Below, piece by piece: positions 14,796 through 23,060 of a stretch of 37,571 bases of DNA. This stretch comes from an uncultured Collinsella sp. (GTDB lineage: Bacteria; Actinomycetota; Coriobacteriia; Coriobacteriales; Coriobacteriaceae). The notes beneath the pieces were generated by a model, which did not search any database, was not told the DNA's origin, and worked only from the letters and a program-made list of their open reading frames with translations. The translations under genes and the position numbers were made by a program. How positions within the stretch are numbered: the stretch's first letter is position 1; the number at the start of each line of letters is the position of its first letter. The stretch is taken from contig USEF01000001.1 of the NCBI GenBank assembly GCA_900553475.1, positions 1 through 37,571 on the forward strand, read 5' to 3'.

Positions 14796-15449
14796 CTACT
14801 TGTCGCCGGCTGCCGCCTTGGCCTCATTGAGGTAGCTATAGAAGCTGTACTTTGAGATGCCAAAGAACTCGCAGGCGCGCTCGCTCGACTTGGAAATGAG
14901 GAAGGCGCCGCGACGGTCGAGGTAGCCAATGGCACGAATTCTCTCGTCTTTGGTCATGAGTGCCGCGGGCTTGCCCACAAACTGCTCGCACTCGTGCAGC
15001 AGGTCCTCGAGCAGGTCGCCGATGTTCTTGGTAATGGGCTCGGGCTCGGTGTAGCCCGTGCCGCCGGTGCCGGTAAAGGCATCGAGCGAGCGCTCAAAAG
15101 CCTTCATGAGCGTAATGTCAAAGTTGATGCCCAAAATGCCGACGGGCTTGCCCTCGTCGTTGCGGATAAAGATGGTCGAGGACTTGAGCAGCTTGCCATC
15201 GGTGGTTTTGGTGAGGTATGGCTCGCGGTCGTGTACGTCGGTGGCGCCCTCGTGCATGGACTCAAACACGATATGGCTGGGGCCGTCACCCAGTTTGCGC
15301 CCGCTGACGTGGCCGTTTTCGATCACTACGATGGAGTGGTCCACGTCCTCGGTCTCCAGATCGTGGACGACGACTTCGCAGTTGGGGCCAAATTGGAGCG
15401 CCAGACCGTGTGCGAGGCGCTTGTAAAACTCAATCTGTGCGGGGGTCAT
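14796..15449 (-). CDS. YheO-type PAS/HTH transcriptional regulator
   Basis: 217 residues from the ATG at 15449, which follows GGAAGG; an in-frame upstream ATG at 15524 is not needed. The N-terminal YheO-like PAS domain has CEVVVHDLETEDVDHSIVV, VSGRKLGDGPSHIV and IFIRNDEGKPVGILGINFD. The C-terminal HTH contains TKDERIRAIGYLDRRGAFLI and ACEFFGISKYSFYSYLNEAK. It is divergent from ygeX across a 277-bp gap, so it most likely controls the ygeX-ygeY-ygeW operon in response to a purine-pathway ligand. It is complete, unlike the related regulator at the left edge. Confidence 0.9.
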   Translation of the reverse strand: MTPAQIEFYKRLAHGLALQFGPNCEVVVHDLETEDVDHSIVVIENGHVSGRKLGDGPSHIVFESMHEGATDVHDREPYLTKTTDGKLLKSSTIFIRNDEGKPVGILGINFDITLMKAFERSLDAFTGTGGTGYTEPEPITKNIGDLLEDLLHECEQFVGKPAALMTKDERIRAIGYLDRRGAFLISKSSERACEFFGISKYSFYSYLNEAKAAAGDK

Positions 15450-15726
15450 GGGTACCTTCCTAAAAATTAGTTTGGGCTCACTGTGCCATAAACCACACAT
15501 GACCGCAAACAAATCCATCAACAAGGCAATTCATGACCGTTCGGCGGCGAAAAAGTACCGATTACGGCAACAAACAATTCGTTAGATATACCAATCAAAA
15601 AGTGTGATAGAACATTACTAACAAACTTTTTGTTTGGCATCCACATAAAAGTTCAGTCGTGTGAATGGGATCGGGCTGAAACGCGTATGCGGGGGCCGGC
15701 AAGAGAGGACTTAAGGAGTTCACCGT
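15450..15726. promoter_or_regulatory. Divergent regulator/ygeX intergenic region
   Basis: 277 bp, AT-rich in the middle, must contain both promoters. A pair GTTAG/CTAAC brackets roughly 15580-15622. I could not identify a clear shared operator with the permease promoter region. Confidence 0.4.
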
Positions 15727-16941
15727 ATGGCCGATAAGATCCAGTGGGCGAGCAACACGATGCCCAAGAGCGATGACAAGCACTTGGGAATCATGAGTCT
15801 CGACCACGTGAAGAAGGCCCGTGCCTTCCACCAGTCGTTCCCCCAGTACACCGTCACTCCGCTTGCCCGCCTGGACGGCCAGGCCGCGCGCCTGGGCCTG
15901 TCCAACCTGTGCGTTAAGGACGAGAGCTATCGCTTTGGCCTCAACGCCTTTAAGGTTCTGGGCGGATCGTTTGCCATGGCCAACTACATTGCCGACGAGA
16001 CCGGCAAGGACGTTGCCGAGTGCACCTTCGATTACCTGACCTCCGATCAGCTTGCCAAGGACTTTGGCCAGGCCACCTTCTTTACCGCTACCGACGGCAA
16101 TCATGGCCGCGGCGTGGCATGGGCTGCCAACAAGCTGGGCCAGAAGGCCGTCGTTCACATGCCCAAGGGTTCCACCAAGCCCCGCTTCGATAACATCGCC
16201 GCCGAGGGCGCAACGGTGACCATCGAAGAGGTCAACTACGACGAGTGCGTGCGCATGGCCGCCGCCGAGGCCGACGCCTGCGAGCGCGGCGTCATCGTTC
16301 AGGACACCGCCTGGGAGGGCTACGAGAAGATCCCGTCTTGGATCATGGAGGGCTACGGCACCATGGCTTCTGAGGCTGCCGAGCAGCTGCGCGAGATGGC
16401 CATCAACCGCCCGACGCACGTGTTTGTCCAGGCTGGCGTGGGTTCGCTCGCCGGCGCCGTGGTGGGCTACTTCACCAACCTGTATCCCGATAACCCGCCC
16501 ACCTTCGTCGTGGTCGAGTGCGCTCCGGCCGCCTGCCTGTACAAGGGCGCTGCCGCCGGCGACGGCGATCCGCGTATCGTGGACGGTGACATGCCCTCCA
16601 TCATGGCCGGTCTGTGCTGCGGCGAGCCCAACATCCTGGGCTGGGATATCCTGCGCAACCATGCCACCGCCTTCGTGTCCTGCCCCGACTGGGTCACCGC
16701 TCGCGGCATGCGCACCCTGGGCGCTCCCGAGAAGGGCGACCCGCGCGTCATCTCCGGCGAGTCCGGCGCTGTGACCACCGGTCTGGTCGAGACTCTCATG
16801 CTCGATCCCGAGTACGCCGAGCTCAAGGAACTCATCGGCCTGGACAAGACGAGCTCCGTGCTCTGCTTCTCCACCGAGGGCGACACGGATCCGGATCAGT
16901 ACCGTCGCATCGTCTGGGAGGGCGAGTATCCGACCTGCTAG
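15727..16941 (+). CDS. ygeX: Diaminopropionate ammonia-lyase
   Basis: A 404-residue PLP enzyme of fold type II, matching E. coli YgeX (DpaL) in length. The PLP lysine is K76 in GLNAFKVLGG, and TATDGNHGRGVAW and QAGVGSLAGAVVGY are the expected cofactor-binding segments. It splits 2,3-diaminopropionate into pyruvate and two ammonia. AAGGAG precedes the ATG. It is first in the run with ygeY and ygeW and gives the carbon exit of the urate pathway. Confidence 0.95.
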   Translation: MADKIQWASNTMPKSDDKHLGIMSLDHVKKARAFHQSFPQYTVTPLARLDGQAARLGLSNLCVKDESYRFGLNAFKVLGGSFAMANYIADETGKDVAECTFDYLTSDQLAKDFGQATFFTATDGNHGRGVAWAANKLGQKAVVHMPKGSTKPRFDNIAAEGATVTIEEVNYDECVRMAAAEADACERGVIVQDTAWEGYEKIPSWIMEGYGTMASEAAEQLREMAINRPTHVFVQAGVGSLAGAVVGYFTNLYPDNPPTFVVVECAPAACLYKGAAAGDGDPRIVDGDMPSIMAGLCCGEPNILGWDILRNHATAFVSCPDWVTARGMRTLGAPEKGDPRVISGESGAVTTGLVETLMLDPEYAELKELIGLDKTSSVLCFSTEGDTDPDQYRRIVWEGEYPTC

Positions 16942-16961
16942 CGAGCCTAACCTGTCCGGGC

Positions 16962-17071
16962 GGCGGAGCATATGTTTACTCCCTGCTCGAACAGTCCTGC
17001 TCGCACGGAGAGCACATTAAGTGCTCTCCGGCTCGTGCGGAACTCGCGACGGAGCAAACATGTGCTCCGCC
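16962..17071 (+). promoter_or_regulatory. Structured RNA element between ygeX and ygeY
   Basis: An outer stem of 16 pairs (16962-16977 with 17056-17071; GGCGGAGCA/TGCTCCGCC plus seven more with one G-T) encloses a perfect 10-bp hairpin CGGAGAGCAC (17006-17015)/GTGCTCTCCG (17021-17030). The remaining bases can form further short pairings. It sits in a 238-bp gap within the operon and has no terminal U-run. Confidence 0.7.
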
Positions 17072-17179
17072 ACCCTACGTTTACTTGCTTGCCGGGTACT
17101 CGACCTCACGCTGCTTGGCACAAGTGATCTATCTGAAATATCTACCTGTAGGTAAACCCTTGTAGAAAGGTTGACTGTT

Positions 17180-18568
17180 ATGACTAAAGAACTCGATTTC
17201 GACGCTATCAAGGCTGCTGCTGAGTCTCATCGTGCTGATATGACTCGCTTCCTGCGCGCTATGATCTCCCATCCCTCTGAGTCCTGCGAGGAGGGTGAGG
17301 TTGTTGCTTGCATCAAGGCCGAGATGGAGAACCTTGGCTATGACGAGGTCAAGGTCGACGGCCTGGGCAACGTTATGGGCTTTATGGGCGAGGGCGACAA
17401 GATCATCGCCATCGACTCCCACATCGACACCGTCGGCATCGGCAACATCGATAACTGGGATGCCGATCCCTATGAGGGCTACGAGACCGACGAGATCATC
17501 TACGGCCGCGGCGGCTCCGACCAGGAGGGCGGCATGGCTTCTGCTACCTACGCTGCCAAGATGATGAAGGACATGGGCCTCATCCCCGAGGGCTACAAGA
17601 TCATGGTCGTCGGTACCGTCCAGGAAGAGGACTGCGACGGCATGTGCTGGCAGTACATCTACAACAAGGACGGCATTAAGCCCGAGTTCGTCATTTCCAC
17701 CGAGCCCACCGACGGTGGCATCTATCGCGGTCACCGCGGCCGCATGGAGATCCGCGTCGACGTTCACGGCACCTCCTGCCACGGCTCCGCTCCCGACCGC
17801 GGCGACAACGCCATCTACAAGATGGCCGACATCATCGCCGACGTCCGCGCCCTCAACAACAACGGCTGCGACGAGTCGACCGACATCAAGGGTCTCGTCA
17901 AGATGCTCGACCCCAAGTACAATCCCGAGCACTTCGAGGATGCCCGCTTCCTGGGCCGCGGCACCTGCACCGTCAGCCAGATCTTCTACACCTCTCCCTC
18001 CCGCCGTTGCGCCGTGGCCGACTCCTGCGCCATCTCCATCGACCGTCGCATGACCGCCGGTGAAACCTGGGAGTCCTGCCTGGACGAGATCCGTAACCTG
18101 CCGGCCGCCAAGAAGTACGGCGACGACGTGAAGGTCTCCATGTACATGTACGACCGTCCGTCCTGGACCGGCGAGGTCTACGAGACCGAGGCTTACTTCC
18201 CCACGTGGATCAACAAGGAGACCGCTCCGCACGTCAAGGCCCTCGTCGACGCCCACAAGGCCATGTTTGGTGACGAGCGCATCGGCTGCGAGCCCAGCAT
18301 GGACAAGCGCACCGGTCGTCCGCTGTGCGACAAGTGGACCTTCTCCACGAACTGCGTTTCCATCCAGGGCCGCTACGGCATCCCCTGCGTGGGCTTTGGC
18401 CCGGGTGCCGAGTCTCAGGCTCACGCTCCCAACGAGGTCACCTACAAGGACGACCTGGTCACCGCTGCCGCCATGTACGTGGCTGCCCTGAACCTCTACG
18501 ATCCGAGCCAGGCCGATGGCGACGCCACCGTGTTCCGTGCCGGTCTGACCAACAACAAGATTGACTAG
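17180..18568 (+). CDS. ygeY: YgeY, M20-family selenium-metabolism-linked hydrolase
   Basis: A 462-residue metallohydrolase of the M20 peptidase/deacylase family. Zinc-site residues are visible: H81 and D83 in DSHIDTVG, D114 in GRGGSDQEGGM, and the catalytic/metal pair E149/E150 in VQEEDCDG. The ATG at 17180 is preferred to an in-frame TTG at 17171 because AGAAAGG lies 10 nt upstream. YgeY is always seen with ygeX/ygeW-type genes; it probably hydrolyses an amide or ureido intermediate of purine breakdown on the way to diaminopropionate. The exact substrate is not shown by sequence. Confidence 0.93.
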   Translation: MTKELDFDAIKAAAESHRADMTRFLRAMISHPSESCEEGEVVACIKAEMENLGYDEVKVDGLGNVMGFMGEGDKIIAIDSHIDTVGIGNIDNWDADPYEGYETDEIIYGRGGSDQEGGMASATYAAKMMKDMGLIPEGYKIMVVGTVQEEDCDGMCWQYIYNKDGIKPEFVISTEPTDGGIYRGHRGRMEIRVDVHGTSCHGSAPDRGDNAIYKMADIIADVRALNNNGCDESTDIKGLVKMLDPKYNPEHFEDARFLGRGTCTVSQIFYTSPSRRCAVADSCAISIDRRMTAGETWESCLDEIRNLPAAKKYGDDVKVSMYMYDRPSWTGEVYETEAYFPTWINKETAPHVKALVDAHKAMFGDERIGCEPSMDKRTGRPLCDKWTFSTNCVSIQGRYGIPCVGFGPGAESQAHAPNEVTYKDDLVTAAAMYVAALNLYDPSQADGDATVFRAGLTNNKID

Positions 18569-18590
18569 TCCCATTCCTCGATTTTGTTGA

Positions 18591-18615
18591 GCCGGGGGCC
18601 GCTCGTGTCCCCGGC
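18591..18615 (+). repeat. GC-rich hairpin after ygeY
   Basis: GCCGGGG (18591-18597) pairs with CCCCGGC (18609-18615) around an 11-nt loop. No U-run follows. The gap to ygeW (201 bp) also holds a GTGCTC...GAGCAC pair near 18687-18727. Confidence 0.4.
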
Positions 18616-18769
18616 ACCCCCTGTTGACTTGGGGCCCGCGGTCGTTATCTCCCATGCTTCCTCAACGGTGGCGGGTCCTCGTCATGGTGCTCTGCATGTT
18701 CTAGCCACACGCGCATGTCGGAGCACATCTACTCATTGCGATCGTTGCATCTTTAGAAAGGACATTTCC

Positions 18770-19972
18770 ATGGACGCTAAGTTTACCGAGCTCGTCGAGC
18801 AGCTGAACGGCCTCGATTTTAAGGGTATGTACGGCAGCGACTTCCTGCACACCTGGGACAAGACCACCGATGAGCTCAAGGCTCTCTACATCGTCGCCGA
18901 CGCCCTGCGCGAGCTGCGTGAGAACAACGTTTCGTCCAAGATTTTCGACTCCGGTCTTGCCGTCTCCCTGTTCCGCGACAACTCCACCCGTACGCGCTTC
19001 TCCTTCTCTAAGGCCGCCAACCTGCTCGGCCTTGAGCTGCAGGACCTGGACGAGAAGAAGTCCCAGATCGCCCACGGCGAGACCGTCCGCGAGACCGCTA
19101 CCATGATCTCCTTTATGGCCGACGTCATCGGCATCCGCGATGACATGTACATCGGCAAGGGCGATGCCTACATGGCCGAGGTCTCCGAGTCTGTCCAGCA
19201 GGCCTACGAGGACGGCGTTCTGGATCACCGTCCCACACTCATCTCCCTGCAGTCCGATTCCGACCACCCCACGCAGTCCTCTGCCGACATGCTCTACCTC
19301 ATCAACGAGTTTGGCGGCCTTGAGAACCTCAAGGGCAAGAAGGTTGCCGTCACCTGGGCCTATTCGCCCTCTTACGGCAAGCCGCTGTCCTGCCCGCAGT
19401 CGCTGATCAGCCTGCTGCCCCGCTTTGGCATGGACGTCACCCTGGCTCACCCCGAGGGCTACGACCTCATGCCCGAGGTCGTCGAGCGCGCCAAGGGCTA
19501 TGCCGCCGAGTCCGGCACCACCTTTAAGCAGGTCAACACCATGGCCGAGGCCTTCGAGGGCGCCGACATCGTGATCCCCAAGAGCTGGGCTCCGTATGCC
19601 GCCATGGAGAAGCGCACCAACCTGTACGCCGAGGGCGACGACGCCGGCATTGCTGCGCTCGAGAAGGAGCTGCTCGCCCAGAACGCCACCCATCAGGATT
19701 GGTGCTCCACGACCGAGCTCATGGAGAAGACTGCCAACGGCCAGGACACCATCTTTATGCACCCGCTGCCCGCCGACATCTCCGGTGTCTCCTGCGAGCA
19801 CGGCGAGGTCAACGCCGACGTCTTCGACATGCACCGCGTGGGCATGTACAAGGAGGCCAGCTACAAGCCGTACGCCATCGCAGCCATGATGTTCCTGCAG
19901 AAGGTTGCCGATCCCGCCGCTACCCTCAAGGCCCTCGACGAGCGCAACACCGCCCGTTGGCTCCAGGCCTAA
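18770..19972 (+). CDS. ygeW: YgeW, knotted carbamoyltransferase
   Basis: A 400-residue member of the aspartate/ornithine carbamoyltransferase superfamily, close to E. coli YgeW in length. Carbamoyl-phosphate motifs are F68-RDNSTRTRF, D165-HPTQ and H331-PLP. The start at 18770 follows AGAAAGGAC. In purine clusters the enzyme probably works in the phosphorolytic direction, releasing carbamoyl phosphate from a ureido intermediate so that carbamate kinase can make ATP. No carbamate kinase gene lies in this window. Confidence 0.94.
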   Translation: MDAKFTELVEQLNGLDFKGMYGSDFLHTWDKTTDELKALYIVADALRELRENNVSSKIFDSGLAVSLFRDNSTRTRFSFSKAANLLGLELQDLDEKKSQIAHGETVRETATMISFMADVIGIRDDMYIGKGDAYMAEVSESVQQAYEDGVLDHRPTLISLQSDSDHPTQSSADMLYLINEFGGLENLKGKKVAVTWAYSPSYGKPLSCPQSLISLLPRFGMDVTLAHPEGYDLMPEVVERAKGYAAESGTTFKQVNTMAEAFEGADIVIPKSWAPYAAMEKRTNLYAEGDDAGIAALEKELLAQNATHQDWCSTTELMEKTANGQDTIFMHPLPADISGVSCEHGEVNADVFDMHRVGMYKEASYKPYAIAAMMFLQKVADPAATLKALDERNTARWLQA

Positions 19973-19995
19973 AGCCGGGTTGAGGTAAGCCATGT

Positions 19996-20034
19996 AAAGG
20001 GGGCGCTCTGCCAACCGGCGGGGTGCCCCTTTTT
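19996..20034 (+). terminator. Intrinsic terminator after ygeW
   Basis: AAAGGGG with a following GC pairs with GCCCCTTT around a GC-rich loop and ends in TTTTT (20030-20034). It closes the ygeX-ygeY-ygeW operon. Confidence 0.75.
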
Positions 20035-20121
20035 GCATCGCGGGCGTGCGGGATAAGCGCTTTCGATGTAGATGCCCGCGGCGCGAGTTATGGGTACGAT
20101 GGTTTCAGGGGAGGTATCACC

Positions 20122-20736
20122 ATGAAACTTGGATGCGTCATTATGGCTTCGGGCGAGGGCAAGCGGTTTGGCTCTAACAAGATGCTTGCCGATATCTATG
20201 GCGAGCCGCTGATTGCCCGGACCATCGATTCGGTTCCCCGGGGCTTTGACGTCGTGGTTTCGACGCGTTGGCCCGAGGTCGCCCAGATTTGCGAGGACAA
20301 GCATTGCCCGTGCGTGCTGCACGATGGCGAGCTGCGCAGCGAAAGCGTCCGTGCGGGCCTTTCGTGGGGAGTCGAACGCAACTGGAAAGGTTGCCTCTTT
20401 TTGCCGGGCGACCAGCCGCTCGTGAGTTCGGATTCTTTTGAGGCCATGGTTCGCACGTTTGATGAGCGTGGCCGCAAGCATCCGGTGCGTCTTGCGTGCA
20501 ACGGTGAGCCTTCGAGCCCGGTGCTCTTTCCGGCGGAACTGTTCGATGCACTCATGTGTCTTGAGGGCAAGGACGGCGGCGGTTCGATCCTCAAGGACCG
20601 TACCGACGTGGTGCTGGTCGAGGCGCGTGCCTACGAGCTGTGGGACGTCGATACCGCCAAGGGACAGCAACGCATAACGGAGCATATCGCCGCCTGCTCG
20701 TATTTTGATCGCGTGGCCAACTGCATCAATCAATAA
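20122..20736 (+). CDS. mocA: Molybdenum cofactor cytidylyltransferase-like NTP transferase
   Basis: A 204-residue MobA/MocA-like nucleotidyltransferase. The N-terminal nucleotide-binding signature is MASGEGKRFGSNKML (residues 8-22), and FLPGDQPLVS holds the metal-binding aspartate. GGGGAGGT precedes the ATG; the frame is open upstream to 20023 but without a ribosome site. The family (E. coli YgfJ/MocA) makes the cytosine-dinucleotide form of molybdopterin used by hydroxylases like the one at 7533-10310. The hydantoinase begins 9 bp downstream. Confidence 0.88.
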   Translation: MKLGCVIMASGEGKRFGSNKMLADIYGEPLIARTIDSVPRGFDVVVSTRWPEVAQICEDKHCPCVLHDGELRSESVRAGLSWGVERNWKGCLFLPGDQPLVSSDSFEAMVRTFDERGRKHPVRLACNGEPSSPVLFPAELFDALMCLEGKDGGGSILKDRTDVVLVEARAYELWDVDTAKGQQRITEHIAACSYFDRVANCINQ

Positions 20737-20745
20737 GGAGCAATT

Positions 20746-22113
20746 ATGATCATCATCAAAAACGGCGCGCTCGTGACGCCCCAGGGGCTTCGCCGCGCCG
20801 ATCTTGCCATGGAGGGCGATAAGATTGTGCGGATTGCCGCGGCAATCGAGCCGGGCGAGGGCGATACCGTCCAGGACGCCGTGGGCTGCTGGGTGTTTCC
20901 CGGCTTTATCGACGGCCACACGCACATGCAGTGCTGGACTGGCATGGATTGGACGGCAGATAGCTTTGAGACCGGTACGCGTGCGGCTGCCTGCGGCGGT
21001 ACGACGACCATTGTGGACTACGCGACGGCCGATCGCGGCGTGACCATGCCCGATGCCCTTGCCGAGTGGCATCGCCGCGCCGACGGAACCTGCACGGCAA
21101 ACTACGCTTTTCATATGGCGCTCGCCGAGTGGAATGAGCGCAACCGCGCCGATCTTTCGGCCATGCGTGAGGCGGGCGTATCGTCGTTTAAGACCTACTT
21201 TGCCTACGACCACCTGCGCCTGGACGATGCCGAGACGCTCGAGGTGCTCGAGGAGCTCAAGCGTATTGGCGGCATACTGTGCGTGCATTGCGAGAACGGC
21301 ACGTTGGTCAACGCGCTGCAGAAGCGCGTGTTTGAGCAGAGGATTCATGGGCCCGAGGGCCATGCGCTCAGCCGTCCGGACGTGTGTGAGGCCGAGGCCG
21401 TGAGCCGCCTGCTGTATCTGGCTCACTTGGCCGGGGACGCTCCGGTCAACGTGGTGCACCTTTCGACCAAGCTGGGGCTCGAGGCCATCCGTGCTGCCAA
21501 AGCGCGCGGGCAGAAGAATATCTATGTCGAGACCTGCCCTCAGTATCTGATGCTCGACGACACCTGCTATCTGGAGCAGGGCGAGGACGGCTTTGCGGGC
21601 GCCAAGTACGTGATGAGCCCGCCGCTGCGCCATGCCGGTGACCGTGCCGCGCTGCGCGAGGCGCTTGTGGCCGGCGAGATCGATACTATTGCAACCGATC
21701 ATTGCAGCTTTAACCTGCACGGGCAAAAGGACCGCGGGCGCGACGATTTCCGCGCGATTCCCAACGGCGGGCCCGGCGTGGAGCATCGTCCCGTCGCGAT
21801 TGCCACGAGCTTTGAGGGCCAGCTGGGCCCCGAGGACCTCTGCCGCTTGATGAGCGAGAACCCGGCGCGCGTTTTTGGCATGTATCCGCGCAAGGGCTGT
21901 CTTGCCGAGGGTGCCGATGCCGACGTGTGCGTGTGGGATCCTTGCGCGCGTTGGACGATCAGCGCCGCGACGCAGCATCAGGCCGTGGACTACACGCCGC
22001 TCGAGGGTTTTGAGGCACATGGCCGCGCCAAGGCCGTGTTTGTGAACGGCGTGCTGGTGGCGCGCGACGGCGAGCCCACCGGAGCTCAGCCCGGTCGCTA
22101 CGTGCCCCGCTAA
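20746..22113 (+). CDS. hyuA: Dihydropyrimidinase/hydantoinase-family cyclic amidohydrolase
   Basis: A 455-residue binuclear-metal amidohydrolase. D56-GHTH gives H58/H60, the bridging carbamylated lysine is K149 in SSFKTYFAYD, further ligands are H181 (VHCEN) and H238 (VVHLST), and the catalytic aspartate is D318 (ATDHCSFN). The length fits D-hydantoinases such as E. coli HyuA/YgeZ. It probably opens a hydantoin- or dihydropyrimidine-like ring formed from the purine. It is translated in one unit with mocA and is followed by a large perfect palindrome. Confidence 0.92.
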   Translation: MIIIKNGALVTPQGLRRADLAMEGDKIVRIAAAIEPGEGDTVQDAVGCWVFPGFIDGHTHMQCWTGMDWTADSFETGTRAAACGGTTTIVDYATADRGVTMPDALAEWHRRADGTCTANYAFHMALAEWNERNRADLSAMREAGVSSFKTYFAYDHLRLDDAETLEVLEELKRIGGILCVHCENGTLVNALQKRVFEQRIHGPEGHALSRPDVCEAEAVSRLLYLAHLAGDAPVNVVHLSTKLGLEAIRAAKARGQKNIYVETCPQYLMLDDTCYLEQGEDGFAGAKYVMSPPLRHAGDRAALREALVAGEIDTIATDHCSFNLHGQKDRGRDDFRAIPNGGPGVEHRPVAIATSFEGQLGPEDLCRLMSENPARVFGMYPRKGCLAEGADADVCVWDPCARWTISAATQHQAVDYTPLEGFEAHGRAKAVFVNGVLVARDGEPTGAQPGRYVPR

Positions 22114-22140
22114 CAGGAAGATCACCGGATTCCCCTCCGC

Positions 22141-22207
22141 AGTTGCGGTGAAATACGGACTGTTTGCGGCCGTTTGGCGGCCAAACAGTCCGTATTTCAC
22201 CGCAACT
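22141..22207. repeat. Perfect 26-bp inverted repeat, copy 1
   Basis: The arms 22141-22166 and 22182-22207 are perfect reverse complements (beginning AGTTGCGGTGAAATACGG) around a 15-nt GC-rich loop. It lies between the convergent hyuA and yqeC genes and could terminate both transcripts. A related copy is at 24926-24992. Confidence 0.9.
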
Positions 22208-22223
22208 GACGAGATGGGGCCGG

Positions 22224-22958
22224 CTACTTGAGGCTGCTGGCGACGACGGGGCGGCCGAGGGCTGTCTCGAAGCGACCTGCCATCGTTGGGTCGGCAAGCG
22301 TGTCGACTTGGTTGAGCATGATGCGGGCATTGTTGAGGTTCAGCATCTGCAGCTCGGCATTGAGCACCTGGGCGACGCGCTCGGGCGTGGCGATGTCGGT
22401 GAGCTCGCAGCCGCAACGCTCGCAAAAGAGCTCGGGGCGGTGGACGGCTTCGTTGATGGGCTTGCTGAGTCCCGAGGCGCCGACGAGCCAGATGACGTTG
22501 GCCGTGCCGGCGGGAACGACCGGCTCCCACGGGGCGTGCGCTTTGAGTGGGAGCCGCTTGCTGCCGTCCGCCTCGGCCAGGACGTAGTCAAAGCGCTGCG
22601 CCAGCTGGTCGAGCGGCTCGGCAGGGGAGGAGAGCTTGCCCGTCTCCGGGTCCAAGACGCCTGCCTGGCAGATGCCTCCGCGTGCAAGGCCCGCGCAGGC
22701 CTTGCAGGTGCAACCGGGGACATGCGAGGCGCCCGGCTTCCAAGGCGCGGCGTCCAGGCGACGGCTCGACCCGTCCCATGGCACGCCGGCGACGGGGAAC
22801 ATATGCGTGGTGGTGCAGAGGAGCACGCGGCCGCCAGCGCGCATAAGCTCAAGGCCCAGCGTCTTTAGCAAGGTCGACTTGCCGCCGCTGCCGATAATCG
22901 CGGTAATGCCCGGCTCGATCCTGAGCGCCGAGGCAAGATTGCCGCTAACCGTTTCCAT
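22224..22958 (-). CDS. yqeC: YqeC, selenium-dependent hydroxylase accessory protein
   Basis: A 244-residue P-loop protein with the YqeC-type N-terminus IIGSGGKSTLLKTLG (P-loop at residues 23-29), a CTTTHMFP segment and AEADGSKRLPLKAH near 129-141. YqeC is required with YqeB to prepare the selenium/molybdenum hydroxylase. This copy has two unusual cysteine groups, C83/C85/C88/C97 and C179/C182/C184, which could bind metal. It is divergent from yqeB across about 100 bp, with TATTAT/TATAAT-like promoter elements on both strands. Confidence 0.9.
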   Translation of the reverse strand: METVSGNLASALRIEPGITAIIGSGGKSTLLKTLGLELMRAGGRVLLCTTTHMFPVAGVPWDGSSRRLDAAPWKPGASHVPGCTCKACAGLARGGICQAGVLDPETGKLSSPAEPLDQLAQRFDYVLAEADGSKRLPLKAHAPWEPVVPAGTANVIWLVGASGLSKPINEAVHRPELFCERCGCELTDIATPERVAQVLNAELQMLNLNNARIMLNQVDTLADPTMAGRFETALGRPVVASSLK

Positions 22959-22971
22959 CTGTTCACCGCCG

Positions 22972-22978
22972 TATAATA
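22972..22978 (+). promoter_or_regulatory. Rightward -10-like element before yqeB
   Basis: A consensus TATAAT within the short divergent yqeC/yqeB gap lies about 85 bp before yqeB. No good -35 is visible, so this is a weak promoter call. Confidence 0.35.
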
Positions 22979-23060
22979 CTGTGATAATAAATAATCATCA
23001 GAGTAGCGGTCGAACCGCTTTTGCTCTGCTCAAACCGTAGCACAGGGAGGTGCCTCGGGA

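Noticed and set aside
19969..22530. 853-codon antisense frame across ygeW end, mocA and hyuA
   Set aside because: It covers three well-supported genes and a terminator; the low-complexity translation is a composition shadow.
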